In this document: piece by piece, positions 46,440-57,912 of the stretch
How positions within the stretch are numbered: position 1 is the first letter of the stretch
How the letters are laid out: every line of letters begins with the position of its first letter
Assembly (NCBI GenBank): GCA_020912385.1
Contig: CP087210.1
Location: 124,001 to 188,000 of the forward strand
Direction: 5' to 3'
DNA length: 64,000 nucleotides
Source of the DNA: Neofusicoccum parvum
Taxonomy: Eukaryota > Ascomycota > Dothideomycetes > Botryosphaeriales > Botryosphaeriaceae
Translations under genes and position numbers: made by a program
Notes under the pieces: generated by a model
The model's input: the letters and a program-made list of their open reading frames with translations, nothing else
The model's database searches: none
What the model was told of the DNA's origin: nothing

Positions 46440-48701
46440 ATGGCTCGACGATCAATTTCATCACGCCCGATCCTCGAGCCCATGTCACTCGGCCAACCTT
46501 TTGAGTCCATTCTACTCGAAGATATTCCCAGAGACCCTGTCAACAATCCAAAAAATTCCAGGTAAGCTCAGAAGCCATCAGAAACGGCATGGGGTGGGCA
46601 TGTACGTATGAGCTAGTGGCTGACCTGAGACAATAGTTCGGCGAGTCTTGTAAAGGATGTCGAGAATGACGTCATTCGTCGCGAACGTCGGGTCCCTTTG
46701 GTCGCTGCTTTTCTCCGAAGCATCAAGATGCTCTCTCTATTGGTCGTTGGAGGAAATATAATCAGCAGCTCTGGGTACAAGGAGGAAGTGCCCAAAATCG
46801 CCATCCGCCGAGGACTGGTCTCAGCGCTTCTATCTTTGAGCGTCCACATCATCCCGCTGGCAGCAACAATCACCATTGTTGTTTTGAACATGCAGACAAA
46901 ACTTGTCCATCCCCCAATGTCAACGACGACGTTTCAATTCCTGGCCAAGGCTTGCGAATTGCTCGCGCATGCTTCAATCAGCATGCCTATATTCATGTAC
47001 CTCCGCCACGAGCTCACACAGTCCGATGGTCTCCCTTTTGGTGCCCTTTTTTCTGGATTGGAGTTTAGGAATATCAGCTATCTCTGGTCTCTGGAATTCT
47101 TCGGCTCTCTCGCTTCCACCTCGTTCTTCGCCCGGAGAAAAACGATTTTCATGCTATTTTCGGCATTCAACGTTCTTCTGACGCTTGCCATTGGGCCATC
47201 GATAGCCGTCAGCCTCATACCGCGAAGCGACCACTTCACCGTCGTTGAACAAAAAGTCTGGTTTGATGTGGCTGCGGATTCTCCCATGCTTTTTCCCTCC
47301 AGCATTGGTGGCGACATGGTTCGTCCTGAATGTTTTACCCTGGTCGACACTCAACTGAACAACTTTACGTGCCCGGCTACTGGATGGGACAACCTCAAGA
47401 GGTTCGCGAACCAACTCGACACTTTCGTCTCTAGAGAGGATGCCCCATCTCTAGAGATCAAAGCCGTCGTATTTGACGGATTCCCAAATCCGGTATCTTT
47501 TGATGTCGCAAATCTCCGTTCCGAATCGCTCAAGAGTTGGATTTCCGGCCGCAACATCTCGAATTACGCTTATTCGGCTACTTCGCTGCAGATGATCTTA
47601 CTGACGAGAGCTTTGACAAGGTCATGGGCAATGTGGCTGCCCGAGTTGCAGGGGACGCTCCTCACGAACGTCGACGGGGCTGGCTTGGAAGCCCAGGGAC
47701 GGCAGCCACTGACCTTCGTTGAATGTTTACCTTACCAGGGTAAGGTTTTCGGTCCCAATGGCTCAAGCGATCTCTCCAGCAGTAATCTTTCCAGCAGTTC
47801 CTCGTGGCAAATCGAATGGGTGGACGTAGATACCGACCATACCGGAATCTCGATCGGAGCCTTTGTTCTTCCCCCTTTCCAAAAGGTCGAAACTGTCCAG
47901 TGGTGTTCTATTGTTGCGGGTTGGGCCGAAGGAACCAGCTTTTCAAATTCGAAATTGAACGACAACGCTGTCATTTTCCGATCAAAAGAGTTATCTTGGA
48001 GCGGGCAACCCGTAAAAGTATCAAGCGACTGGGCCAAATATCTCACACCGACATTCACCGACACGAACATATCAGTCTTTGATTCATTGATGCATCTGTA
48101 CGATTTTCAAGATGGTCAAGGCTGGCTCGAAACACTCGAAGGACCCCTTATTCCCACCATAGGATCTCTGGTGGCGAGTGGAATGATGAACATTGGATAT
48201 AACAGCAGGGTCGACTGGATTACCTTGCTTCAGCACAGACATCCGGCATCTGAATTCTACCCTAATCCTTCTTTGCCGATGTTTCCATTAGACCGCTCTC
48301 TCTTCGATGTTCCCGAATCCTCGACCGAAGGAAAATTCGCTGCTACCTACACGTTTTGGGTTAATGGTCTGGTCTACTCCGCCAGAACCATACCGGTAAA
48401 GCTCTCTCTTGCGGTGTTGATAATCTACATTTTGTACATACTCATGTTCATCGTTTACGTCCTCGGATTCTCACGAGTATCCTCTTACGCCTGGGACTCC
48501 AACGCCGAGTGGACGGCACTCGCTTTGCTTTCAAAGCCGACAGAGAAGTTCAAAAACGCCAGCGCAGGCATAGAGACAATGGATCTTTTCAAGGAACCGG
48601 TCAACATTGGTACTGCCGGTAGGGATCATGTGGAGATTATTTTCAAGAATGATGCAGAACAGCGTGCTGTAGATACTGTGGAGATAAATAAGGAATACTG
48701 A
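46440..48701 (+). CDS. Large membrane protein of unknown function
   Basis: Two exons (46440-46561, 46637-48701) encode 728 aa. The ATG at 46440 lies in exon 1; the big downstream frame has no good ATG of its own before the first span, so the spliced model is preferred. Layout: polar N-terminus of about 60 residues, a membrane span (GLVSALLSLSVHIIPLAATITIVVL), a second (LAKACELLAHASISMPIFMYL), a third (IFMLFSAFNVLLTLAIGPSIAV), a 350-residue probably extracytoplasmic region with N-x-S/T sites and few cysteines, and a final span (KLSLAVLIIYILYILMFIVYVLG) before a cytosolic tail. The plan resembles the DUF3176-type proteins (N-terminal spans, glycosylated loop, one C-terminal span), but I see none of that family's core motifs. 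Function unknown. Confidence 0.75.
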
Positions 48702-48940
48702 ACTGGGGAAAGATTGTTACGGCAGCTGGCTGGCTGTAAGCTTTGCTCTCAAGCGGGTACAAAGAATAGGTGTGGAAAATTGACGAAGGCTTTCTTAGTG
48801 TATTTTCGATAACTACACAATTATTGTATATACTTACACCTCACCGCATTAATTACCATAATTTGAACCGGTGAGAACCCATCTAATGCTATCTTGACAG
48901 ACGAAAAGGAAATACCTTCGCTGACCATTGCCTTCCCATG

Positions 48941-49560
48941 CTAACGCAGTTGTACGACTGTGATGCAGTACTCGAGCTGGTCCCACTGGTATATGGATAG
49001 ATACAGTGGCTCTGTGCAGAAACGCTCTGCGTATTCCCCGCGTGAAATAGTCAGAAGACAAGACAGGCCCTCAATCGTCGCATTGGCATCACTGCCCGAA
49101 GCCCAGCCACCTACCACCAGCAGCCTCAAAGCGGCGCCGTTGGTAATCTCCTCCTCTGCTCCAAAGGGCAACGTCACGTTCATGGCAACAGGTTGGTGTG
49201 TGCCACCACAGAAGATATCGTAGCAGCCCCAGTCATCCGGTCCTTCCAGACTGCTCACGGCGACGCAGAAAGTTTTCAATGTCAGTGTTGGGGCCGAGGC
49301 ATTGGAGATTGGTGGCGGATTTAAGTCCTCTGCGGCGTCCCAGGGGCCCTCCTCTATCCCCGGGGCTCGGAAAAGCCATCCCAAAACATGGATGCCAGTC
49401 GTTTTGAAGCGGAAGAGCTGGAACGGTTCGAGAGTGACGTGTGCGGCGGTTCTTCCTGGGACTGATTGTCGAGAGCATGTCAGCCAGAGTGAGCTTTTTA
49501 GGCGGTAAAGAGTTTTCTGTTGAACAATGGGAGGCTCTTACTCGTTCGTTGAATACGGTT
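48941..49560 (-). pseudogene. Out-of-frame C-terminal segment of the adjacent HET-domain gene
   Basis: An open frame running from about 49550 to the stop at 48941 begins with a segment (PPIVQQKTLYRLK) of the kind that follows the SWSWASFDGPV-like motif in HET proteins and continues with the family's typical beta-rich end (LRLLVVGGW, GLSCLLTISRGEYAERF). It overlaps the last codons of the HET frame but is shifted by one base. No intron of workable length joins the two: the only GT...AG pair near the junction that keeps the frame is 44 bp with a poor GTGAAG donor. A single-base change near 49534-49541, or a sequencing error, is the simpler reading. Confidence 0.6.
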
Positions 49561-51183
49561 CCGAAATGGATACTTCACGGGTCCGTCAAAGCTTGCCCAG
49601 CTCCAAGACGGAAAAAGTCCTTCAGTAGAGCTACGCTGAGTGGATGGAACGGAGCTTTGCCACTGGAGCGTGTACTCTAAATAGTGAATAGGTAAACCGT
49701 GTGCATGGACTGAACGCTTCTCAGAGTCTTCTGCTGCTTCAGGTACGAATTTATTTAGAATTCCAGCAAAAGCTGCTAGCTTGTCCGTTGGAACGGTCAG
49801 GTTGCGTCCCGCGTAGGTTTCCACGGCACTTATGTAGTCATACAGGCTCCTCTCGATGGATCCTGTGAGGGATACATGTGTTGGAATGTCCCATGTGCGG
49901 ACGGGATTGAAGGATGTCCAGGGAGTCTCGTCGATAGGAAAAGTCGTATAGTTTATCTGTCTCTTGTGGCTTTCCAAAACGTAACTCTCGCGCCACTCAC
50001 TGGTGCTACAAGTAAAGAAGACTTCAGACTCGGTGAAATAGAGACAACGCCGAGAGAGCAGGCGTTCTTGGTACGTCCATCCGCGAGTGTTCCAATTCGA
50101 CTCCTCAATGAGATTCTTCAGAGAGGGACGAGCCTGGCCCAGAAATACTACGCCCTGGCGTGTGCGGAACGTAGTGGCGCATTCGGGAAACCTGGTCTGC
50201 GCCACTCCAGGGAGCCCGGCGGTTGCTCCGTTGCCAGCTGCTGCAACGATGGTGACCTCGGCGCATTCGTAGATGTGATTCATATGAGGGATTAAGAAGG
50301 CTTTTTCATTCGGATCATTTTGATCAATGCAAAGCGCGTCTACCCAGAGATACCTTTCACCCAGTAGGGCCACAAGGTCTATTGCGTCTCGGATGGTCTG
50401 GGGGAGGTCTCTCCTATTGAGGGAGCCATCGACTGGAGAGGATGAGTCCGTATCCGTCGATGGTGTGCCGTCATGTTTCTCAATAGACCCGGAGCTCGCG
50501 GGCGCCCCCCACATGTAAGACAAGGCGATATACCGAAGTGGCCCGCGTACAGAGACTAGACGTAATTTCTGCACATCAATAACCTTGAACGATTGCCGCC
50601 CGATGAGCTCGGTTATAGAGCCAGGGTTTTCATGACCGTGTTTTCCGGCACATTCGCAGAGCCAGGACCGCATCAGGTCGATGCTGGCATGCTCTTTTAG
50701 CATTCTTCGAGACAAGAGCGGCTTTCTGTCGGCAAAGCCACCACTAATGTCTCGCAGGGCCAGCTGTTGGCAAGAAGTGTGGACCTCGCAGCCCTCGAAT
50801 AATTGCAGTGCTGCAATCCCACCGTGGTATGGCTCTCCATTGTCCTCGGCGACGTATCCGAGCCACATCTGAAAATGGTCGGCAGCTGTTGCATCGGAGA
50901 TTGAATGCGTAGATTCTTCAGTTGCCCAGCTCTCACTCTTGACGCGGTACTGACGCTCGATAATGAATCCATCCTCTTTCCAAACATTTTTCGTGGTTTG
51001 CACAACAAGCTGACACATCGCGCAATGAGCATTGTCTAGGATCTTGGCGGAAGCAGCAAGATAGAAATCCGAAGTCCTCCCTGTGAACATAGACACAAAA
51101 TCCAGCTGCGAGCAGATGCCACAAAGAATCGGTTCGGGGGAGGCGTCGACTGCTTCATGAGTACGCCTGTTGATTTCCATCAT
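49498..51183 (-). CDS. HET-domain (heterokaryon incompatibility) protein, frame ends early
   Basis: Single-exon frame of 561 aa. N-terminal region with a Cys pair (CGICSQ), then the HET domain (PF06985): YIALSYMWG, LPQTIRDAIDLVALLGERYLWVDALCIDQ, HMNHIYECAEVTIVAA, then NTRGWTYQERLLSRRCLYF and the PSWSWASF box near the C-terminus. HET proteins take part in non-self recognition, where unlike alleles meeting in a fused cell lead to growth arrest or death. The HET core itself is intact. I start at the ATG at 51183. The frame stops at 49498, while the expected C-terminal continuation sits one base out of frame downstream. So the product may be truncated, or the assembly may have an indel. Confidence 0.85.
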   Translation of the reverse strand: MMEINRRTHEAVDASPEPILCGICSQLDFVSMFTGRTSDFYLAASAKILDNAHCAMCQLVVQTTKNVWKEDGFIIERQYRVKSESWATEESTHSISDATAADHFQMWLGYVAEDNGEPYHGGIAALQLFEGCEVHTSCQQLALRDISGGFADRKPLLSRRMLKEHASIDLMRSWLCECAGKHGHENPGSITELIGRQSFKVIDVQKLRLVSVRGPLRYIALSYMWGAPASSGSIEKHDGTPSTDTDSSSPVDGSLNRRDLPQTIRDAIDLVALLGERYLWVDALCIDQNDPNEKAFLIPHMNHIYECAEVTIVAAAGNGATAGLPGVAQTRFPECATTFRTRQGVVFLGQARPSLKNLIEESNWNTRGWTYQERLLSRRCLYFTESEVFFTCSTSEWRESYVLESHKRQINYTTFPIDETPWTSFNPVRTWDIPTHVSLTGSIERSLYDYISAVETYAGRNLTVPTDKLAAFAGILNKFVPEAAEDSEKRSVHAHGLPIHYLEYTLQWQSSVPSTQRSSTEGLFPSWSWASFDGPVKYPFRNRIQRTSKSLPLFNRKLFTA

Positions 51184-51481
51184 GTTAATTGCGAACAACG
51201 TAATTCTTTAGGTGAGAGTCAAAAGTTTGGAGCTGGTGGTGCAACAGGTCTTGCAGAATAATATACTGTGAAAAGAAAGTGGGGTTGCTGATGCGAGAGA
51301 AAACTTTTGCTGCAAAGAGGGGTTGGGCTTGTACAGTCAACCAATACAAGTGCCGAGACATCTTTCAGCCCCCGATCAGAATGATCTCAATAATCGACAC
51401 CGCACAGCAGGCTAAGAGATCAGTAATTGTCATTTTTGCATTAGTTAATACACATGTATCATGCTGGTTCTTGGGTAAAAT

Positions 51482-53448
51482 CTACTCTGCTTTGGGCCCC
51501 TTCGCTTGAAACTTTGCTTTCAGGCGCTGGATCTTACCCGCAATCGCGCCCTTCAGGCCGCCACTTTGCCATGTAGCAACCTCATTGGCGCCAACGAATC
51601 TTCTCACTAGGATGTTGAAGATGCTGCCGAACCCCAGAGCCATGACCGTACTTGTCAGGATGATGACATTGTACGGCATACTAAAGTCGGGAGTTGGTAA
51701 CGGGAGAAGCAGACTAGTAGTGCGTAGGTAAACCCCTCTTGAGTCTGAGTCAGCCGTGTGGTTCAGGAGCTTGATGACAGCTGGTGCAACATCAAAGCCT
51801 CGGTTGGCGTCAGGCGGATATTCGGTGTAGCGCAGGATGGCCTTTTCAAAATCATAGGTTAATGTCAAGGTTGAGTCCGCAGGAACCGAAAGGACCAGCT
51901 CCAGGTGAGTTCCTCGGCTTCGGTCTACCGCAGGTCTATAGTAGATCTCCTTAATGCACTCGGGGCAATCGACCTTGGAGTTCCCAGAGGTAACAGATGC
52001 GCGTAGCGTGTGCAGATAGGTTTTCATGAACCATGGGAGGGATTCGAGATAAATCAGGTCGACAGAGGAATCTTTGGATGGGTTGGTTAGGACGGACTGT
52101 AGGCCGCCACGTTCTTGTCCGTGGCCGGTGAATGCCCGGGCCGCGTACAGTGGCGGCTGAGCCAATGGGACTGTGGTCTCCACTGTCTGCTCGGGGAGGA
52201 CAAGATCGAAGTCGACGCCAGCTACTCATCATCAGTACCCAAAGGGCAGTCGTATCTGCACTCGCGACTTACCGGGCAGCTTATAGCATCTCAAGAAGCC
52301 GTCTTCGTACTTTGTCTCCTTGTACTTGGCAGAAGTCTCGACCTTGATGTCACGCTCGGGCTGGACATTGATACAGACAGTCTCGGCGTCGGGCCCATCT
52401 GCCGTCAAAGGACACGCACCCTTGATCGGACGGCCAAAAACTTCTTGTAAGCTCCACGAGGGCTCTGATCTGGAGTTCAACGGGAAGCAAGAATCGTGAG
52501 AGTTGTAAGGCTTGGAGTCGTCGCAGGAAACCTCCTCGATTGGCTTGGGACGGGGGATTGGGTTGTCTGCGAGTTGTGAGCAGACAGGCCTGAGACGACG
52601 GCTTGTACGAAAGACGTACCTCTCGGGCGTTTCGACCGGTCAATGTCGACAACCATGTCCACGATCTGCTCCATTTCCAGGATGCACTCGCTGCCGTCTT
52701 CAGGACACACTGGACGTACATCGATAGACATGGTCTGCCATGATGCGTCAAAGAGCTTGTGCCCGTCCAGCAGGCTCGAAATGCCTGATTTGCCTTTGCA
52801 CGGCAGCAGCTTCAGGAAAGGTGTCAGGTTCTCGGTGCAGACAACTTCATGCGGCAGGGTGCCGTGCAGAAGGTGTAGGTTCTCTAGCGACTCGACTTCG
52901 ACCGGGGGGTAGCGCTCGGGAGGGAAAGACTTGACAGGGCGAATGGTCTTGGTGGCATCGATAAAGTTGAGGGAGGCGCAGAACAGGCCGGAGAGAGCGT
53001 TGGCGAGCGTCAGCCACCGCGCATTCGCCCTGAGCGACAGGTGAGCATTTGACACACATTCCCAGGCGTCTGGCAGCACTCACTGCTCATCAGTCTCTGC
53101 GTCCACCCACGCCCACAACTCGACGCCGGTTCCTCCCTCGCGTGCGCCATTCCACGGCCGAGCGCCCCATAGCTCGGCATCCCAGCGGCCTAAGCTGAAG
53201 CGGAGGTGCAGCTCCTTGGTGTGAGCATGCTGAAGAATCTGGCCCAGCGACCGGGGGAAGAAACGGAAGTTCTGGTGCTCAAAAGACGAGGCAGACGCGT
53301 TGCTGCGAAAGTTGAAGGAGGCTAGGAGTTGGTTCTGCGGGAGAGGGCGCAGCAAGAGGCGCTCGTGGTAGTCGGCGCCGTCAGCATTGGCGGGTGAAAG
53401 CAGCACAAGGAGCGACAGCAGGCTGAAGAGGGAGCGGAGAAGAAACAT
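51482..53448 (-). CDS. GPI16: GPI transamidase component Gpi16 / PIG-T
   Basis: Four exons (53448-53084, 53029-52620, 52566-52273, 52221-51482) encode 602 aa, close to yeast Gpi16 (610). Signal peptide, then ADYHERLLLRPLPQNQLLASFNF, the LHLRFSLGRWDAELWG block, NALSGLFCASLNFID, LHGTLPHEVVCTENLTPFLKLLPC, and a single C-terminal membrane span (YNVIILTSTVMALGFGSIFNIL) with a basic cytosolic tail. The protein is the lumenal subunit that binds and steadies the catalytic Gpi8 in the ER complex that swaps C-terminal propeptides for GPI anchors. All introns keep the frame. The gene is divergent from the Luc7 gene with 223 bp between starts. It would anchor proteins such as the S41 protease and amylase of this window. 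Confidence 0.95.
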
Positions 53449-53671
53449 TGCGGCCCTTCAGCCGTGGACAGCTGCGTGGAGTGGCAGCGGGAGAGCTGGC
53501 ACGCAGTTCGGCGGGTGACGCGCCGCTGGGACGGCGGGCGATCGACAGCCGCGGTCGGGAAACGAGAAATCCGTCGCGCGTGCAGCTCGACTTATCAACT
53601 CTATCAACACCACCACCAACCACTCCCATTGCCGCATCCCCACCTGCGCCACCGACTGCCCCGCCGTCGCC
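53449..53671. promoter_or_regulatory. Short bidirectional promoter, Gpi16 / Luc7
   Basis: 223 bp between divergent ATGs. Left half GC-rich, right half a CACCACCAACCACTCCC-type C-rich leader before the Luc7 ATG. No TATA box seen. Confidence 0.6.
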
Positions 53672-54618
53672 ATGGCCGCCGAACAAAGGAAGCTGCTCGG
53701 TACGTCTGCGCCGCCCCTCTTATCGCGTGTGTTCACCTACTGACGAGCGCAGAGCAGCTCATGGGCGAGCAGCTCATGTCCGGCCCCGGCACGCGCGCAC
53801 CGCAGCTGTCCATGACCGACCCCAAGGTCTGCCGCTCGTACCTGGTCGGCACGTGCCCACACGACCTCTTCACGAACACCAAACAAGACTTCGGCCCATG
53901 CCCCAAGGTGCACAGCGAGGCCCTCAAGAACGAGTATGAGGCTGCCGACAGCGACCAGAAGCGCCGCTGGGGCTTCGAATACGACTACCTGCGCGACATG
54001 CAAAAGTACGTCGACGAGTGCAACCGCCGCATTGACAGCGCTCAGCGCCGCCTCGAGAAGACGCCGGACGAAATTCGCCAGACCAACCTACTGCTCACTC
54101 AGATCCGTGACCTGTCGAAAACCATCGAAAACGGCCTGTTGGAGATTCAGATACTGGGCGAGGAAGGCGCCGTCAACCAGGCTGTCACCGAGTTCTTCAA
54201 GGTCAAGCAGGCAAAGCAGACCAAGGAGGACCGTGAGCGCGAGCTCAAGGCCCTCTCCGACACCTCTGGCCCATCGGGCCACCAGAAGCTGCAGGTCTGT
54301 GACGTCTGTGGTGCTTACCTCAGTCGACTCGATAACGACCGCCGTCTCGCCGACCATTTCTACGGAAAGATGCATCTCGGATACGCCCAGATGCGCAAGA
54401 CATACGAACAACTACAGAAGGAGCTCAAGGGAAAGCCGCCGCCACAGCGCCATGATGCCGACGACAACCCACGCGGCGGCCGTGGCGACATGGACGGCGG
54501 ATTCGGCGACAGGGGCTCGTACGGCAGAGGAGGAGGAGGCTACAGAGGGGGCGGCGGGTACGGCGGCCGTGGGGGCGGTGGCTATAGGGGTGGCCGCGGG
54601 TACGGAGGACGGTGGTGA
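53672..54618 (+). CDS. LUC7: Luc7-like U1 snRNP protein
   Basis: Two exons (53672-53699, 53753-54618) encode 297 aa. The first exon codes only nine residues (MAAEQRKLL); splicing joins them to EQLMGEQLM, the standard Luc7 start. A CCCH zinc finger (CRSYLVGTCPHDLF...CPKVH) is followed by a coiled-coil of about 90 residues, a second C2H2 finger (CDVCGAYLSRLDNDRRLADHFYGKMHLGY) and a C-terminal tail rich in Gly and Arg (RGGGGYRGG repeats) in place of the RS tail of animal forms. Luc7 sits in the U1 snRNP and helps 5' splice-site choice. The RGG-type tail suggests RNA binding and arginine methylation. Confidence 0.96.
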
Positions 54619-55233
54619 GGTATGGAACCTTGTTGCATTTTCAACTGACAGGTCAAGGCGTTCTGGACGGGATGGGAAAAGTAGATGCTATCAGCACGGA
54701 ATTTGGTCCAATGTCCAACTGCACCGAGTACGCATCTCCCGCCGCCTCTGGTGATTGTGGTTAACCAATGGCAAGCAGCATGAGACCCCGAGTCTGCCCC
54801 GGCAACTTGTGAAAGCCAGTGAGTACTGTGGCGAGTTCCCTGTGACTGCAGATCCGAAGCACGGTGGGTTGTTTTTTTTGCGTTGGATTGTGGGCGCTTG
54901 ACCATCTAACGACAGGATGTGCGCTTTTTGTTACCAGTCCGAATGTGAAAAGCGATGAATGCTAGGCGTGAATGAGAGACTGTTCTTTCCCGATGCTGTG
55001 TTTGAGTAGTGAGCTAGCGTGGCGTGGGGCGGAAGGCGGCAGCCAAGTGGAGCCTGACTAAGTCGACACCGCCTTCAGTGCATTACACGGTCCCGCCGGG
55101 CGCGGCCAGCTGGAACCCAAACTTCGGACTTCGACCAGCGCCCGACCACACCTACCACTTCTGCCTTGTCCTTGTGCTCTGCCCTTAACTCTCTGCACTC
55201 GCACCGTCCGCGCTCGTCGAACTCACCCCCGCA
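54619..55233. other. Intergenic stretch, 0.6 kb
   Basis: Between two genes on the plus strand. Terminator of the Luc7 gene and promoter of the ArfGAP gene; leader is C/T-rich from about 55140. Nothing else seen. Confidence 0.5.
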
Positions 55234-57193
55234 ATGTCGCGGCGCGCACCCAACCCCGCCGCCGAGCGTGCGGCCCAAAACACCCAGACGCTCAAGAGCC
55301 TGGTCAAGATCGAGGCCAACAAGAGCTGTGCTGATTGCAAGAGGAACAAGCGTGCGCCTTCCTGCCAATTGTAGCCACAAAGCGAGCGCATCTGCTAACA
55401 CCCGCCTCTGCAGACCCACGATGGGCCAGCTGGAACCTGGGAGTCTTCGTCTGCATCCGGTACGCCAACCCCTGACAAGACACCTGCGCGACTGCAGCAA
55501 GCGGCGACGCTGACGACGGAGATAGATGCTCTGGAATCCACAGAGGCATGGGCACCCACATTAGCAGGGTCAAGTCGGTTGACCTGGATTCGTGGACGGA
55601 TGAGCAGCTGCAGAGCATGCTGCGGTGGGGCAACGCCAGGGCGAACAAGTGAGCGCTAGAATCAAGCAGACATAGTCAGCAGTCGCTGACAGGCACAGGT
55701 ACTGGGAGGCAAAGCTCGCGCCGGGCCACATTCCCTCGGAATCGTAAGCACACGACAACACGTATAGTGAAACACCAAGACTGACCCCGCGAAGGAAGAT
55801 CGAGAACTTCATCCGCACCAAGTACGACTCGAAGCGCTGGGTAATGGACGGCCCCATGCCGGATCCTGCGACTCTGGATACTGAGGGTGACGATGATGTG
55901 GTACGTTACGATCATGTTCGTACTCATTCCCCGGTGCGGTACTGATAAGATGCTCAGCCATTGAACGTCGTACAGGAGAAGGCCAAGATGGAGCGCTCTG
56001 CTTCTCAGCGTGCTGCCGCTTCTGCCAGCCGTGCCGCTCCCGCTCCTGTCAGGAAGCAGCCGACCATGGACATCTTCGGTGACGATCCGCCCCCGTCACG
56101 CCCGAGCACTGGCCCGCCCGTCGCTAGGGCCCCTCCGCCAAAGACTGAGGCCGCCGCGCCAAAACAGACTAAGCCTGGTGATTCGCTCCTGGGATTGGAT
56201 TTCTTTGGCTCTTCGCCGGCGAACGCGCCAGCTCGTCCTGCCAGCACCACCGGCTCGGCACCTGCTGCGCCATCCCGCCCCGACTTGAAGCAGTCGATCC
56301 TCTCCCTCTACGCGGCGAAGCCGGCCGCCCAGCCCGTTGTGAAGCATCAACATACTGGATCTGGCTCCTTCGGCAGTCTTGGGTCTCCAGGTCTACAGCA
56401 ATCGCCGACTGGATCTCAGTCTGGGGCCGGTGGATTTGGTGGCATGACCGATGCATTCAGCAGCTTGAGCTTCGGCGGTGCGCCGGCGCAGCAGGCCGCG
56501 AAGCCTTCCCCATTCGCTGATCTCATGAGCGCGACTCCCAAGTCATCCGCTTCGAGCCACGCTCCGTCTTCGTCTAGGTCTGGACTCGGCAATTTCGGCA
56601 GCGGTGGAGGTTTCTTCGATGCTCCGGCCGCAAAGCCCGCTCCACCTCAACAGCAGCGTACTTCCAGCATTGGTAGCGGTTTTGGTGGATTCGCCTCCGC
56701 TGCCTCTCCTGTAGCTGCTGCACCTCCGAAGCCTGCCGCCAGCAACCAGGGTGACCTGTTCAGCCTTGACTTCAGCTCTCCGGCACCCGCTCCCGCGAAG
56801 CCCACCATCTCTTCGCCGGCTGCCACTAACTCTGCTTTCAACCTGTCTTCTCCTGCTGCGCCGAGTCAGCCAGCTCAACCCATGGCCCAGCCTGCCCCTG
56901 TGAACTATGCATCCGGATTGGGTGGAATGGGAGACCCTTGGGGTTCCAACGACGTGTGGGCATCATCAGGCAGCGCCGCTCCGCCTGCCACCACCACCAC
57001 CACGACGGCACACGCGGCTCCCAAGTCGCCGGGCTGGGGTTCTGCGGCAACGCCCGCAGTGGCCCAGGATGACGACTTTGGCGGATGGAGCAGTGCACCT
57101 GCGCCGGCGCCGGCTGCGTCTAAACCACCTACGTCCAAGCCGATGTCCGGTTTGGGTGGTGGTGACGACCTTTTCAGCAACGTTTGGGAGTAG
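55234..57193 (+). CDS. AGE2: ArfGAP, Age2/SMAP type
   Basis: Six exons (55234-55351, 55414-55459, 55526-55648, 55699-55743, 55795-55900, 55958-57193) encode 557 aa. The N-terminal 130 residues are an ArfGAP domain: CADC...CIRC zinc finger with the catalytic Arg in [20 protein letters not shown], then [10 protein letters not shown] and [11 protein letters not shown]. The rest is a disordered Pro/Ala/Ser/Gly tail with DIFGDDPP and LLGLDFF, which look like clathrin/adaptor-type short motifs, and an acidic end (DDLFSNVWE). The enzyme turns off Arf1 at the trans-Golgi/endosome. Five short introns chop the zinc-finger domain, whereas the tail is one exon. Every splice join restores a family motif. 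Confidence 0.95.
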
Positions 57194-57912
57194 ACGGAAA
57201 AGAGGGGATTGCGTTGTGTTTTGTTCGTGGCGGAGCATTTGCGGGGATGGAGCATCGGATGGAGTTCTAGGAGTTGAGACGGGTAATGAGACTTTCTCTC
57301 GAACGTGTATGATGTAGATTCCGCAGGTACGATAATTTCAAAAAATTGAAAAGTCGATGCAACAATATAGACTAGGAGCATAGGGAATGTATGATATGGA
57401 AAACAATGATGTAAAAGACCAAACGCCTACGCTTGTTTTGCCTGACTTGCGGAGTGTTCGCATACCCATGCACCTTGGTGCTCTGTACTTCTCATGCCCC
57501 TTCCATCTTGACGCCCTGAATGCCAATAATACAAAGCCAAACCGCTGTCGGAACGTGAGTGATCAAGCTATCCATACACACAGTCTCAAGATCCCAGCTC
57601 CCCCGAACTGCGGAGTCAAGAAGCAATTCCGTGGGCCGAATCATTTCTCGCGCCATTTCGATCAGATATGCGATCCGTCGTGGGTTTCGCGCCCCCTCAG
57701 AAGCCGTCCGTCCCGGCCGTCGCCCAGCCCCGCCCAGTATTCTCGCAGGAAGAGAGACCCGCGCGCTCATCCAGTCTGGAAGCACACACACTACCCGTGT
57801 ATACCCTCCACCATCATGCCCTCCACCAGCCCTCGATCCTCACAGCCTTCCCGTCCAACCACACACCTCGCCCGCCTCTGCGGTTATCTCGTCATCCGGC
57901 CCTCCCACTCAC
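57194..57912. other. Convergent 3' intergenic stretch, 0.7 kb
   Basis: Between the stops of the ArfGAP gene (+) and the SNARE gene (-). The left part is AT-rich 3'-UTR; the right part is C-rich. A 273-codon plus-strand frame at 57559-58380 overlaps the SNARE exons and looks like their shadow. Confidence 0.5.
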
